Source: Microbacterium resistens NBRC 103078 | GTDB taxonomy: Bacteria; Actinomycetota; Actinomycetes; Actinomycetales; Microbacteriaceae | Length of the DNA stretch: 42,684 nucleotides | Reading direction: 5' to 3' | Assembly (NCBI RefSeq): GCF_001552355.1 | Contig: NZ_BCRA01000051.1 | Span: 1 to 42,684, forward strand | Shown here: piece after piece, positions 23,639-31,114 of the stretch | Numbering within the stretch: the stretch's first letter is position 1 | Layout of the letters: every line of letters starts with the position of its first letter | The notes under the pieces: generated by a model | Database searches by the model: none | What the model was told of the DNA's origin: nothing | What the model saw: the letters and a program-made list of their open reading frames with translations, nothing else | Made by a program: the position numbers and the translations under genes

Positions 23639-24523
23639 TCAGGGGGTGGAGGGATGCGGCGGCAGCGAGCACGCGCGGACGATGCGGGCGAGCACCTCGT
23701 CCGCGACGGCGCCGACGTCCATGCCGGTGACGATGGCGTGCGGTCCGTCCGGCGTCGCGGTGAAGCGCGTCACGCCCTCGTCGGGTCCGACCGCCTCCAG
23801 CTCGATCGTGCCGCGGGTGATCTCGAAGAGGTCGGGCCGGGCGAGGGAGAGGACGGCGAGCGGATCGTGCGGGACGTTGTAGTCCTGGTCGGCGAACTCC
23901 CAGAACCGCCGCATCTCGGCGCCGATGAGCGCCCCGAGGGGGCCGGACCGCCCGATGCGGTCGAGGTCGTCGTGCCGGAGGCGGATGCGCTCGGTCTGCT
24001 CCAGCCCGATGGCGAGGATTGGGACGCCGCTGCGGAACACGACGTCCGCCGCCGTCACATCGCAGCGGATGTTGTGCTCGACCACTCCTGCCGCGAACTC
24101 GCCGCCCATCATCACGATGCGCTCGATGCCGTGCCCGGCCCGCTCCACGGCGGTCGCCACATTGGTCAGCGGGCCGATCGCGACCACGGTGCGCGCAGAG
24201 GCGAGCTCCGACACGGCGTCGCGTGCGGAGGAGTACGTCTGTGCGTCCAGGTCCGCGATGGTCTCGCCCTCGTGGCCGGGCCACCAGACCTCGCGACCGG
24301 ATCGGGTGGCGCGCTCGCCGACGGCGATCGAGGGGGCGGGCGCGCCGGCCGTGCGGAAGACCTTCGCCACGATGCGGGCCCGGAGCTCGACGTCGCCGTA
24401 GACCGTGGTCACGGCGCGAAGGTCGAGGTCGTCGCTGCCGAGGATGAGAGCGAGAGCGAGGAGGTCGTCGACGTCCGTGCCGATGTCGGTGTCGAGGACG
24501 AAGGCGGGGGAACCGGTCTGCAT
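23639..24523 (-). CDS. Inosine-uridine-type nucleoside hydrolase
   Basis: 294 residues with the canonical calcium/ribose signature VLDTDIGTDVDDLLAL (9-24). Other family segments: VVAIGPLTNVATAVERAG, RIVMMGGEF, EHNIRCDVTAADVVFRSGVPILAIGLEQTE and the catalytic region YNVPHDPLAVLSL. It should cleave the N-glycosidic bond of a nucleoside or related riboside in the cytosol. It is the first gene of the five-gene unit ending with the propeller protein. The ATG at 24523 has only a GGAG one base upstream, which is too close; a weak or unusual start is likely. A LacI-type operator lies ten bases upstream of the ATG. Confidence 0.9.
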   Translation of the reverse strand: MQTGSPAFVLDTDIGTDVDDLLALALILGSDDLDLRAVTTVYGDVELRARIVAKVFRTAGAPAPSIAVGERATRSGREVWWPGHEGETIADLDAQTYSSARDAVSELASARTVVAIGPLTNVATAVERAGHGIERIVMMGGEFAAGVVEHNIRCDVTAADVVFRSGVPILAIGLEQTERIRLRHDDLDRIGRSGPLGALIGAEMRRFWEFADQDYNVPHDPLAVLSLARPDLFEITRGTIELEAVGPDEGVTRFTATPDGPHAIVTGMDVGAVADEVLARIVRACSLPPHPSTP

Positions 24524-24532
24524 GCTCCGGAC

Positions 24533-24546
24533 TCTACTCGTGTAGA
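24533..24546. promoter_or_regulatory. LacI-type operator TCTACTCGTGTAGA
   Basis: A 14-bp palindrome with perfect TCTA/TAGA outer arms and a central CG, ten bases upstream of the hydrolase start at 24523. It shares TCTACTCG and TAGA with the site at 18269-18282, 6.2 kb away. Confidence 0.72.
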
Positions 24547-24649
24547 TTCTGATTGCGCAACCCATGATCCGTTCGTCCGGCCCGGCTGATTGACTCGCCA
24601 CGACCCGGATGCTCCACTGGAAGCCTCGACGATCGTATGGGGGACTGAG

Positions 24650-25783
24650 ATGCGCACACGCAAGGTCGTGATCCTGACGCAGGGAACAGGAGGAGAGGCG
24701 ACGGCGCGCCACATTGAGCCGTTCACCTTCGGGCTGGTCGGCGCCCTGGGCGTCCTCGTGGCGCTGCTGATCGGGACGATCGTGGGGCAGCTCTCCACCG
24801 TCCTGGTCTACATCGGGCTGGCGCTGTTCCTCGCGCTCGGGCTGGATCCGATCGTCGCGTGGATCGAGAAGAAGCTCCCGCGCGGGGCCGCCGTGGCGAT
24901 CGTCGTCGTGGTGGTGATCCTCGCCTTCGCCGGCATCGTGCTGGCGATCGTGCCGATCCTTGTGCAGCAGATTTCCAACCTCATCACCGACGCTCCCGAG
25001 ATCATCGACAACGTCACGCACACGGAGTGGTACGAGCACCTCGCGGCGCAGTACGGCGACTCCTTCAACGACGCCGTGCAGGGCATCGTCACGTTCCTCC
25101 AGGATCCGGGCAACCTCGGCCAGATCGGCGGCGGGCTGCTCGCCGTCGGGGCCGGGATCGCCGGAGGGATCACGGGCGTCACGATCGTCCTCATCCTGAC
25201 CCTGTACTTCATGGCGTCGCTGCGCAGCATGAAGCGGGTCGCGGCGCGCTTCGTCCCCGCGTACCGCCGGGACCGGTTCCGCGAGATCCTCGAGGACGTG
25301 TCGGGGGCCGTCGGGCGGTACGTCATCGGGCAGGCGAGCCTCGCGCTCATCAACGGCGTGCTGAGCCTGATCTTCCTCACCATCATCCAGGCGCCGCTTC
25401 CGGCCCTGCTCGCCCTCATCGCGTTCATCGGCTCGCTGATCCCGCTCGTCGGAACGCTGTCCGGGTCGATCATCATCTCGCTGATCTGCCTGTTCACCTC
25501 GCCGACGACGGCGCTCATCGCGGCCATCTACTACCTGATCTACATGCAGATCGAGGCATACGTGATCAGCCCGCGGATCATGAGCCGGGCCGTCGCGGTC
25601 CCCGGGGCGATCGTGGTGATCGCCGCCGTCGGCGGCGGCGCGCTGGGCGGGATCCTCGGAGCACTGGTCGCGATCCCCGTCGCCGCGAGCATCATCATCA
25701 TCGTGCAGAAGGTCCTCTTCCCCGCGCAGGACGCGAAGAAGACGCCCCCGGCGGATCGCGCGGCCGCGGCGCCCCTCGCCTGA
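24650..25783 (+). CDS. AI-2E family transporter
   Basis: 377 residues from the ATG at 24650, preceded by GGGGGACTGAG; an in-frame TTG at 24590 is the other candidate. Seven to eight hydrophobic segments are predicted: two near the N-terminus (about 25-60), one at about 75-105, then a polar region (110-160), and four or five more from about 165 to 360. The family hallmark region is present (LIAFIGSLIPLVGTLSGSIIISLI), followed by YYLIYMQIEAYVISPRIMSRAVAVPGAIVVIAAVGGGALGGILGALVAIPVAA. Members export small molecules or ions (TqsA-like autoinducer-2 export, Na+/H+ antiport); the cargo here is unknown. It is divergent from the nucleoside hydrolase operon but is not obviously part of its function. 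Confidence 0.9.
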   Translation: MRTRKVVILTQGTGGEATARHIEPFTFGLVGALGVLVALLIGTIVGQLSTVLVYIGLALFLALGLDPIVAWIEKKLPRGAAVAIVVVVVILAFAGIVLAIVPILVQQISNLITDAPEIIDNVTHTEWYEHLAAQYGDSFNDAVQGIVTFLQDPGNLGQIGGGLLAVGAGIAGGITGVTIVLILTLYFMASLRSMKRVAARFVPAYRRDRFREILEDVSGAVGRYVIGQASLALINGVLSLIFLTIIQAPLPALLALIAFIGSLIPLVGTLSGSIIISLICLFTSPTTALIAAIYYLIYMQIEAYVISPRIMSRAVAVPGAIVVIAAVGGGALGGILGALVAIPVAASIIIIVQKVLFPAQDAKKTPPADRAAAAPLA

Positions 25784-25791
25784 CGCGCGCG

Positions 25792-25865
25792 CCGGTTCGG
25801 GGCGCGGTATGGGGGCGGGGTGCCCCGCGGGCAGCCCCCAACCTCTGACGGGAGCCCCAAACCGG
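25792..25865. repeat. Palindromic intergenic element, copy A
   Basis: Bounded by CCGGTTCGGGGCGC and GAGCCCCAAACCGG, with internal TATGGGGGCGGGGTGCCCC. It lies nine bases after the AI-2E gene. It is the most diverged of the five copies, and its arms carry one C/A mismatch. Confidence 0.75.
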
Positions 25866-25968
25866 CGGCGTGCTCCGAGCCGACGGAGGCCGCGGAGAGG
25901 GAACGGACGGCTCGCTGTCAGGTGCGCTCGGTAGCGTGGCGGGAAGCAGTCGAGGAAAGGAGCCAGAA

Positions 25969-26163
25969 ATGGGAATCTTCGAGAATGCCAAGGAAACCAT
26001 CGGCGAGGCCGCGAAGCAGGCCGGACGCGCGGTGGAGGACGCGGTCGACCGCGTCAAGGACAAGGCCGATGAGGTCAAGGCCGACGCCGAGGTGAAGAAG
26101 GCGGAGGCAGAGCGCGACGCCGTCAAGGCGCGCAACGAGGCCAAGGAGGACCTGCGCGACTGA
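25969..26163 (+). CDS. Small amphipathic helical protein (CsbD/apolipoprotein-like)
   Basis: 64 residues, from the ATG behind GAAAGGAG. The sequence is one long amphipathic helix rich in Lys, Glu, Ala and Asp (FENAKETIGEAAKQAGRAVEDAVDRVKDKADEVKADAEVKK), with 11-residue-like periodicity reminiscent of LEA, CsbD and apolipoprotein-like stress proteins. No enzymatic motif is seen. Such proteins are often induced by osmotic or general stress and stay soluble. A TAGCGT box at 25932-25937 may be its promoter. A terminator hairpin follows at 26183. Coding is supported by the ribosome site, length and composition; function is inferred from pattern only. Confidence 0.8.
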   Translation: MGIFENAKETIGEAAKQAGRAVEDAVDRVKDKADEVKADAEVKKAEAERDAVKARNEAKEDLRD

Positions 26164-26182
26164 GTCTGCAGGCCCGGACGCC

Positions 26183-26211
26183 GCCCCGTCACCGATCCCC
26201 GGTGGCGGGGC
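26183..26211 (+). terminator. Hairpin after the small helical protein
   Basis: GCCCCGTCACCG pairs with CGGTGGCGGGGC (one T-G pair) around ATCCC. It lies 20 bases downstream of the stop codon, with no long T-run. Confidence 0.7.
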
Positions 26212-26236
26212 GTCGTCGTCCCCGGACCTTCTCGCG

Positions 26237-26353
26237 GGTTTGGGGCGCCGTATGGGGAAAATGTGCCCCAGAACGGGCCCCGAGCCCCGGAGGAGGACCC
26301 CAAACCGGGGAAGCGCGGGGGAAGCACGGGGAGGGGCGGGAGGGGTTCCGTCG
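26237..26353. repeat. Palindromic intergenic element, copy B, with GC-rich tail
   Basis: Arms GGTTTGGGG (26237-26245) and CCCCAAACC (26298-26306) are perfect inverses bounding exactly 70 bp. The core has CGCCGTATGGGG and TGCCCC. The 64 bases at 26290-26353 are identical to those at 35445-35508 in copy C. Confidence 0.85.
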
Positions 26354-26419
26354 ATCTCGGCTTCGTTGACAGCATCCGCCTGGCATCCCATACTCGTGGG
26401 ACGGCGCACCGAGGCGCCG

Positions 26420-26435
26420 CTCCTCCCCGGAGGAG
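26420..26435 (+). promoter_or_regulatory. Stem-loop covering the ribosome site of the AraC gene
   Basis: CTCCTCC (26420-26426) pairs with GGAGGAG (26429-26435). The 3' arm contains most of the AGGAGG sequence that precedes the start codon at 26448 or 26454. If formed in the mRNA it would hide that ribosome site. Confidence 0.45.
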
Positions 26436-26447
26436 GCGAGGGGACGG

Positions 26448-27425
26448 GTGGCCATGCCAGGAGACGGAGCCGTCGGAGCCTTCGAGGAGTTCGACTTCGC
26501 CCGCTTCGAGTCGCTGCTCAACCAGGACTTCGTCCCGATGAGCGTGACCTCACGGGATCCGGCGCGATTCCGATGCCGTACGCGACGGGCGGCGACCCCG
26601 ACGCTCACGGTGTCCGACATCGCCGCGACCACCCACGAGGCGAGCCACACCTGGCAGCACGTGCGCGAATCCCGACGCTCCTACCTCAAGGTGAATGTGA
26701 TGCTCACCGGCACCGGCGTGGTGACGCAGGACGATCGCCGAGCCACGCTGAATCCGGGCGATTTCGCGGTCTACGAGACGAGCCGCCCCTTCTCTGTCGC
26801 CTTCGAGGACGAGGCGCGTTCCCTCGTACTGATGATGCCTGCGGACGCGATCGACGTCCTCCCGCGCGACGTGCAGCAGCTCACGGGCGTGCGGATCCCA
26901 GGGTCCCGCGGCACAGGGACGCTGGTGGTGCCGTTCCTCATGCAGCTCACCAACAACCTCGGATTGCTGCACACGGCGGTCGGCGCGCGGATGAGCCATG
27001 ACATCTCCCGTCTGATCGGGACCGCGATGATCGCGCATCTGTTGGATCGCACGCCGACGCCGGCAGGCAAGACTGCCACGTTCCACAGGATCCTGACCTA
27101 CATCGAGTCGCATCTCGCGGATGCCGATTTGGATCCGTCCTCCCTCGCCGCCGCGCATTTCCTCTCGATGCGACGCCTGCATGCGCTGTTCCACGATCAC
27201 GGGGTGTCCGTTGCGAGCCTGATCCGCACCAAGCGCCTCGACGCTGCGTGTCGCGAGCTGGTGGATCCTGGCCTCGCCGATCTGACCGCTGCAGCCATCG
27301 GGGCGAGGTGGGGGTTCGCCGATCCGGCGTCGTTCTCGCGGGCGATCAAGGGGCATACCGGACTGACGCCGATGGCCTTCCGCCGCGAAAGGCAGGCGCC
27401 GGCGGGCTCGCTGACTGCCAGCTGA
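26448..27425 (+). CDS. AraC-family transcriptional regulator
   Basis: 325 residues from GTG at 26448; an in-frame ATG at 26454 is equally possible. The N-terminal domain (about 25-185) resembles the AraC-binding-like sensor of the AraC_binding_2 type (LKVNVMLTGTGVVTQDDRRATLNPGDFAVYETSRPFSVAFED). The C-terminal double helix-turn-helix (about 215-310) includes LAAAHFLSMRRLHALFHDHGVSVASLIRTKRLDAACREL and AAIGARWGFADPASFSRAIKGHTGLTPMAFRR. It is transcribed toward the ABC importer-cupin-amidase genes, 245 bp upstream of the binding-protein gene, and is likely their substrate-responsive activator. A stem-loop over its ribosome site suggests an extra layer of control. Confidence 0.9.
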   Translation: MAMPGDGAVGAFEEFDFARFESLLNQDFVPMSVTSRDPARFRCRTRRAATPTLTVSDIAATTHEASHTWQHVRESRRSYLKVNVMLTGTGVVTQDDRRATLNPGDFAVYETSRPFSVAFEDEARSLVLMMPADAIDVLPRDVQQLTGVRIPGSRGTGTLVVPFLMQLTNNLGLLHTAVGARMSHDISRLIGTAMIAHLLDRTPTPAGKTATFHRILTYIESHLADADLDPSSLAAAHFLSMRRLHALFHDHGVSVASLIRTKRLDAACRELVDPGLADLTAAAIGARWGFADPASFSRAIKGHTGLTPMAFRRERQAPAGSLTAS

Positions 27426-27434
27426 CATGCATTT

Positions 27435-27450
27435 CCGGTCGTCCGACCGG
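27435..27450 (+). terminator. Hairpin after the AraC gene
   Basis: CCGGTCG-TC-CGACCGG, a perfect 7-bp stem, lies nine bases after the stop. The rest of the 245-bp gap to the binding-protein gene contains a TTGACA (27517-27522) that could be a -35 box; I see no convincing -10 partner. Confidence 0.55.
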
Positions 27451-27670
27451 TCCGATCGTATGGCGTCGAGGCCGACGGAGGCGGCGCGAGTTCGTTCGTC
27501 CCCCGAACGGCCGAGATTGACACAGCGCGCCTTTGGATTGATCTGGCGTGCCATTTGCGACTCGACACGTGTGATCGCCGCGATAGGGCGGGCAGTCTGG
27601 CGGAGCCGGCTGGTCGACGGAGACAACCGGCACCACCCTGCACTCTCCGCGCCCACTGAGACGAGACCAC

Positions 27671-29194
27671 ATGAACACCTCTCGCCGGCGGCTCGCCGCA
27701 GTCGCCGCATCCGCCTCAGTCCTCCTCGGACTGACCGCCTGTTCCCCCGCCGCGCAGACCGCATCGGGCGGCGCCCCTACCGCCGACGGCACCCTGGTCT
27801 ACGGCGTCATCGGTACGGCCAGCGATGACCTCTCGCCGTGGTCGATGACGAGCTCCACGTCCACGCAGATGCTGCACTACGAGCTCTACGACACGCTCAC
27901 CGCGTCGAAGCCGGACGGAACCACCGTGATGGCGCTGGCGGAGTCGATGACGCCCAACGCGGACGCGACCGAGTGGACCGTGAAGCTGCGTCCGGACATC
28001 GCCCTGCACGACGGAGGTACCTTCACCTCGGACGACGTCATCGAGAGCCTCACGCGGCTGTTGGACTCCGATCCCAAGCTCCCGGGGGCGAAGCTCATCC
28101 CGTTCGTCGACAAGAACAGGCTCACGAAGGTGGACGACCTCACGCTCACTATCGGGCTGACGTCGTCCTTCGCGCTGCTGCCGGACATCTTCGCCAACCT
28201 GCGCCTGCTGATGGCGCACTGGGACGGCGATGAGCCCGTCGGGACCGGAGCATTCACGGTCGACTCCTTCACCGCCAACGAGCAGGCCAAGCTCGTCCGC
28301 TTCGACGACTACTGGGGGACCAAGCCCGGGTTCGAGAACCTGACGATCCAGTACTTCGCGAGCCAGGAGGCGATCACGAACGCCCTCCGCGGCGGTCAGA
28401 TCGACGTCGCCGCCTCCGTGCCCTTCACGGACGTACCGTCCTTGGAGAGCGCCGGCGGGATCACCATCCTTACGAGCGAGAGCAACCAGGCGCCGACCAT
28501 CTCCTTTCGCGTCGACACCGCTCCGTTCGACGACCCGCGGGTCGTGCAGGCGCTGAAGCTGCTCGTGGATCGGGACAAGATCGTGACCAACGCCTACGGC
28601 GGCTACGCCGATGTCGGCAACGACTGGTTCGGACCGGGCGCCGGATGCCCCGCTCCGGACGTGGCGCAGCGGACGTACGACGTCGAAGCAGCGAAGAAGC
28701 TGCTCGCCGAGGCCGGGCATCCGGATCTCTCCTTCGAGCTCACCACGGACGGGGGATACGGCGGGATGATGGAGAGCGCGCAGCTGTTCGCCCAAGACGC
28801 CGCGGAAGCCGGCGTGACCGTCACGATCAACAAACTCGACAACGCCTCCTTCCTGGCGAAGTGGGGCGAGTGGCCCGCGTTCATGGGCATCATCGGCGGA
28901 AACTACGCCAGCGTCTCGGCGAACTACTACCTTCCCGAGCAGAGCAACAACTCGACGCATTTCGACAACGCGGACTACACCTCGCTGTACACGACGCTCG
29001 TGTCCACGACCGATGAGGCCGAGCGCTGCTCCACTGTGAACGCGATGCAGACGATCGACTACGAGTACCAGGGCAGCATCATCCCCGCCTGGCCGCAGAC
29101 CCTCGTAGCCCACCGCGACACCGTCACCGGGCTGCAGCCGGATCTCTACAGCCGCTCCAGCTACCTTTTCGGCGGCGTGACGGTGAGCAAGTGA
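27671..29194 (+). CDS. Peptide/opine-type ABC substrate-binding lipoprotein (family 5)
   Basis: 507 residues with a lipobox LTAC (21-24) and predicted lipid anchoring at Cys24. Family 5 (DppA/OppA/NikA-like) features: TLVYGVIGTASDDLSPW, LHYELYDTLTASKPDGTTVMALAESMTPNADATEWTVKLRPDIALHDGGTFTSDDVIESLTRLLD, and the later VRFDDYWGTKPGFENLTIQYF. It binds a peptide, opine or other amide-bearing solute outside the membrane for the two permeases downstream. The neighbouring amidase and cupins suggest a ligand with an amide bond. Ribosome site weak (GACGAGA). Confidence 0.93.
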   Translation: MNTSRRRLAAVAASASVLLGLTACSPAAQTASGGAPTADGTLVYGVIGTASDDLSPWSMTSSTSTQMLHYELYDTLTASKPDGTTVMALAESMTPNADATEWTVKLRPDIALHDGGTFTSDDVIESLTRLLDSDPKLPGAKLIPFVDKNRLTKVDDLTLTIGLTSSFALLPDIFANLRLLMAHWDGDEPVGTGAFTVDSFTANEQAKLVRFDDYWGTKPGFENLTIQYFASQEAITNALRGGQIDVAASVPFTDVPSLESAGGITILTSESNQAPTISFRVDTAPFDDPRVVQALKLLVDRDKIVTNAYGGYADVGNDWFGPGAGCPAPDVAQRTYDVEAAKKLLAEAGHPDLSFELTTDGGYGGMMESAQLFAQDAAEAGVTVTINKLDNASFLAKWGEWPAFMGIIGGNYASVSANYYLPEQSNNSTHFDNADYTSLYTTLVSTTDEAERCSTVNAMQTIDYEYQGSIIPAWPQTLVAHRDTVTGLQPDLYSRSSYLFGGVTVSK

Positions 29195-29207
29195 GGTGGC
29201 CGCACCG

Positions 29208-30203
29208 ATGACCGCAGTGATCGCCGCCCGGGAATCCGGGCGGCGGTCCCTCGGACGCCCCGTCGGCGCCGTTGCGCTCGTCGTCGGCAAAGGCGTCTTC
29301 ACGCTGGCGCTCGTCTCGGCGCTGATCTTCCTCGTCACCCAGGCGATGCCCGGGGACGTCGCCCGGGTGATCCTCGGCACCGAGGCGTCCGCGGACCAGG
29401 TTGCGCGGCTGCGCACCCAGATGGGCCTGGACCGGCCGGTCTGGGAGCAGTACCTCTCCTGGATCGGGGGCGTGCTCCGCGGCGACTTCGGCGTGTCGCT
29501 GGCCAGCGCCACGCAGCAGCCCGTCGCAGAGATCCTGGGCGCGCGACTGGCGAACTCGCTCATCGTCGCGGGAACCGCGCTGCTGGTGATGCTGCCCGTC
29601 GCGCTCCTGCTCGGCGTCCTCGCCGCGCGCTACCGCGACAGCGTGTACGACCGGATCTTCCTCGGGGCCTCGATGTTCGCCAACGCGACCCCGGAGTTCA
29701 TCATCGGCATGGTGCTGGTGGCGTTCTTCTCCACGACGGTTCTGCACCTTTTGCCGGCGGTGTCGATCGTGCCCCCGGGCACCACGCCGTTGGACAACCC
29801 GATCGTGCTCATCCTGCCGGTGGCCACCATCTGCGTGACCGGGGTCGCCTATCTCGGGCGGCTCGTCCGGATCTCGTTCATCGACGTCCTCGGCAGCGAG
29901 TACATCCAGACCGCGCGGCTCAAGGGGCTCCCGGGATCCACAGTGCTGTTCCGCCACGCCCTCCCCAACGCCCTGGCCCCCATCATCCCCGCTGTGACGC
30001 TCGTGGCCGCGGCGATCATCGGGGGCGTGGTCGTCGTCGAGTTCCTGTTCGGCTACACCGGGGTCGGCACGATGCTCATCGACGCCGTGCGGACCCGGGA
30101 CGTGCCCGCGATCCAGGCGGTCGTCCTCGTGATCGCGACGGCGTACTACGTGCTCAACACGATCTCAGACACCCTGTCCCGCGGACGGAGGGCCCGCCGA
30201 TGA
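29208..30203 (+). CDS. ABC transporter permease, DppB type
   Basis: 331 residues from the ATG at 29208, eight bases after GAGGTGG; a GTG at 29196 is an alternative. Six membrane helices are predicted, the first at about 24-46. Family segments: FLVTQAMPGDVARVILG, the periplasmic loop RLRTQMGLDRPVWEQYLSWIGGVLRGDFG, and the cytosolic loop EYIQTARLKGLPGSTVLFRHALPNALAPIIPAVTL that docks with the ATPase. It forms half of the import channel with the DppC-type protein, whose start overlaps this stop by four bases. Confidence 0.94.
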   Translation: MTAVIAARESGRRSLGRPVGAVALVVGKGVFTLALVSALIFLVTQAMPGDVARVILGTEASADQVARLRTQMGLDRPVWEQYLSWIGGVLRGDFGVSLASATQQPVAEILGARLANSLIVAGTALLVMLPVALLLGVLAARYRDSVYDRIFLGASMFANATPEFIIGMVLVAFFSTTVLHLLPAVSIVPPGTTPLDNPIVLILPVATICVTGVAYLGRLVRISFIDVLGSEYIQTARLKGLPGSTVLFRHALPNALAPIIPAVTLVAAAIIGGVVVVEFLFGYTGVGTMLIDAVRTRDVPAIQAVVLVIATAYYVLNTISDTLSRGRRARR

Positions 30204-31114
30204 CCGCCATCGACGCCACAGAAGCGAGTGTCGTCCCCGCCGACGGCGTCCTCGGTGAGCCGGATGGCTCGCCGGTGCGGGCCGGGCGGGCGGCACTGCG
30301 CCGGTACCTGGCCTCGGGACAGATCCTCACCGGGGCGATCCTGCTGCTCGTCGTGGCGGCCATCGCCGTGTTCGGCGGGCTGGTGGCACCGCACAGCATC
30401 ACCGACACGGTCGGCGGGCCGTACGCCGCGCCCAACCCCGAGGCGCTGCTCGGCACGGACAAGCTCGGTCGCGACGTCTTCTCGCGCGTGCTCGCCGGAG
30501 GCATCTACCTCGCGTGGATGGCACCGCTGGCGGCACTCCTGGCCACCGTGGGGGGAACCGCCATCGGGATGGTGGCGGCGTACTTCGGCTCCTGGACGGA
30601 TGTGATCGCCGCCCGCGTGCTCGACGTCGTGCTCGCGTTCCCGGGCCTGCTGCTCACGCTGCTGTTCGTCGCGATGATCGGTCCCGAGCCGTGGCTGCTC
30701 GTGCTGCTCGTCGCGCTCGGCCTCACCCCGGGGCAGGCACGGATCATGCGCGGCATGACCCTGAGCCTCATCGACCGCGAGTACGTGCTGTGGGCGCGTG
30801 CGAACGGCACACCCGGCGCGATCATCATCTTCCGCGAGCTCCTGCCGAATGTGACCTCGCCGTTGTTCATCGAGTTCGGCATCCGGCTTACGTGGGCCGT
30901 CGGGACGCTCTCGTCGATGAGCTTCCTCGGTTACGGCATCCAGGCGCCCGCCGCGGACTGGGGACTGATGGTGAGCGAGAACTTCAACGGCCTGTCGACG
31001 CAGCCGCTCGCCGTGATCGCGCCGATGGCGATGATCATCCTGCTGACCGTGGCCTTGAACCTCGTGGCGGAAGGCGCCGCGCGCGTCACGGCGCGAACCG
31101 AAGGAGGACACTGA
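30200..31114 (+). CDS. ABC transporter permease, DppC type
   Basis: 304 residues. A polar N-terminus is followed by a first helix at about 46-68, then the family loop GTDKLGRDVFSRVLAGG and five further helices. The docking loop is EYVLWARANGTPGAIIIFRELLPNVTSPLFIEFGIRL. It is the heterodimer partner of the DppB-type permease (start overlaps by ATGA). Its stop TGA shares its last base with the ATG of the ATPase gene, so translation of the whole transporter is coupled. Confidence 0.94.
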   Translation: MTAIDATEASVVPADGVLGEPDGSPVRAGRAALRRYLASGQILTGAILLLVVAAIAVFGGLVAPHSITDTVGGPYAAPNPEALLGTDKLGRDVFSRVLAGGIYLAWMAPLAALLATVGGTAIGMVAAYFGSWTDVIAARVLDVVLAFPGLLLTLLFVAMIGPEPWLLVLLVALGLTPGQARIMRGMTLSLIDREYVLWARANGTPGAIIIFRELLPNVTSPLFIEFGIRLTWAVGTLSSMSFLGYGIQAPAADWGLMVSENFNGLSTQPLAVIAPMAMIILLTVALNLVAEGAARVTARTEGGH

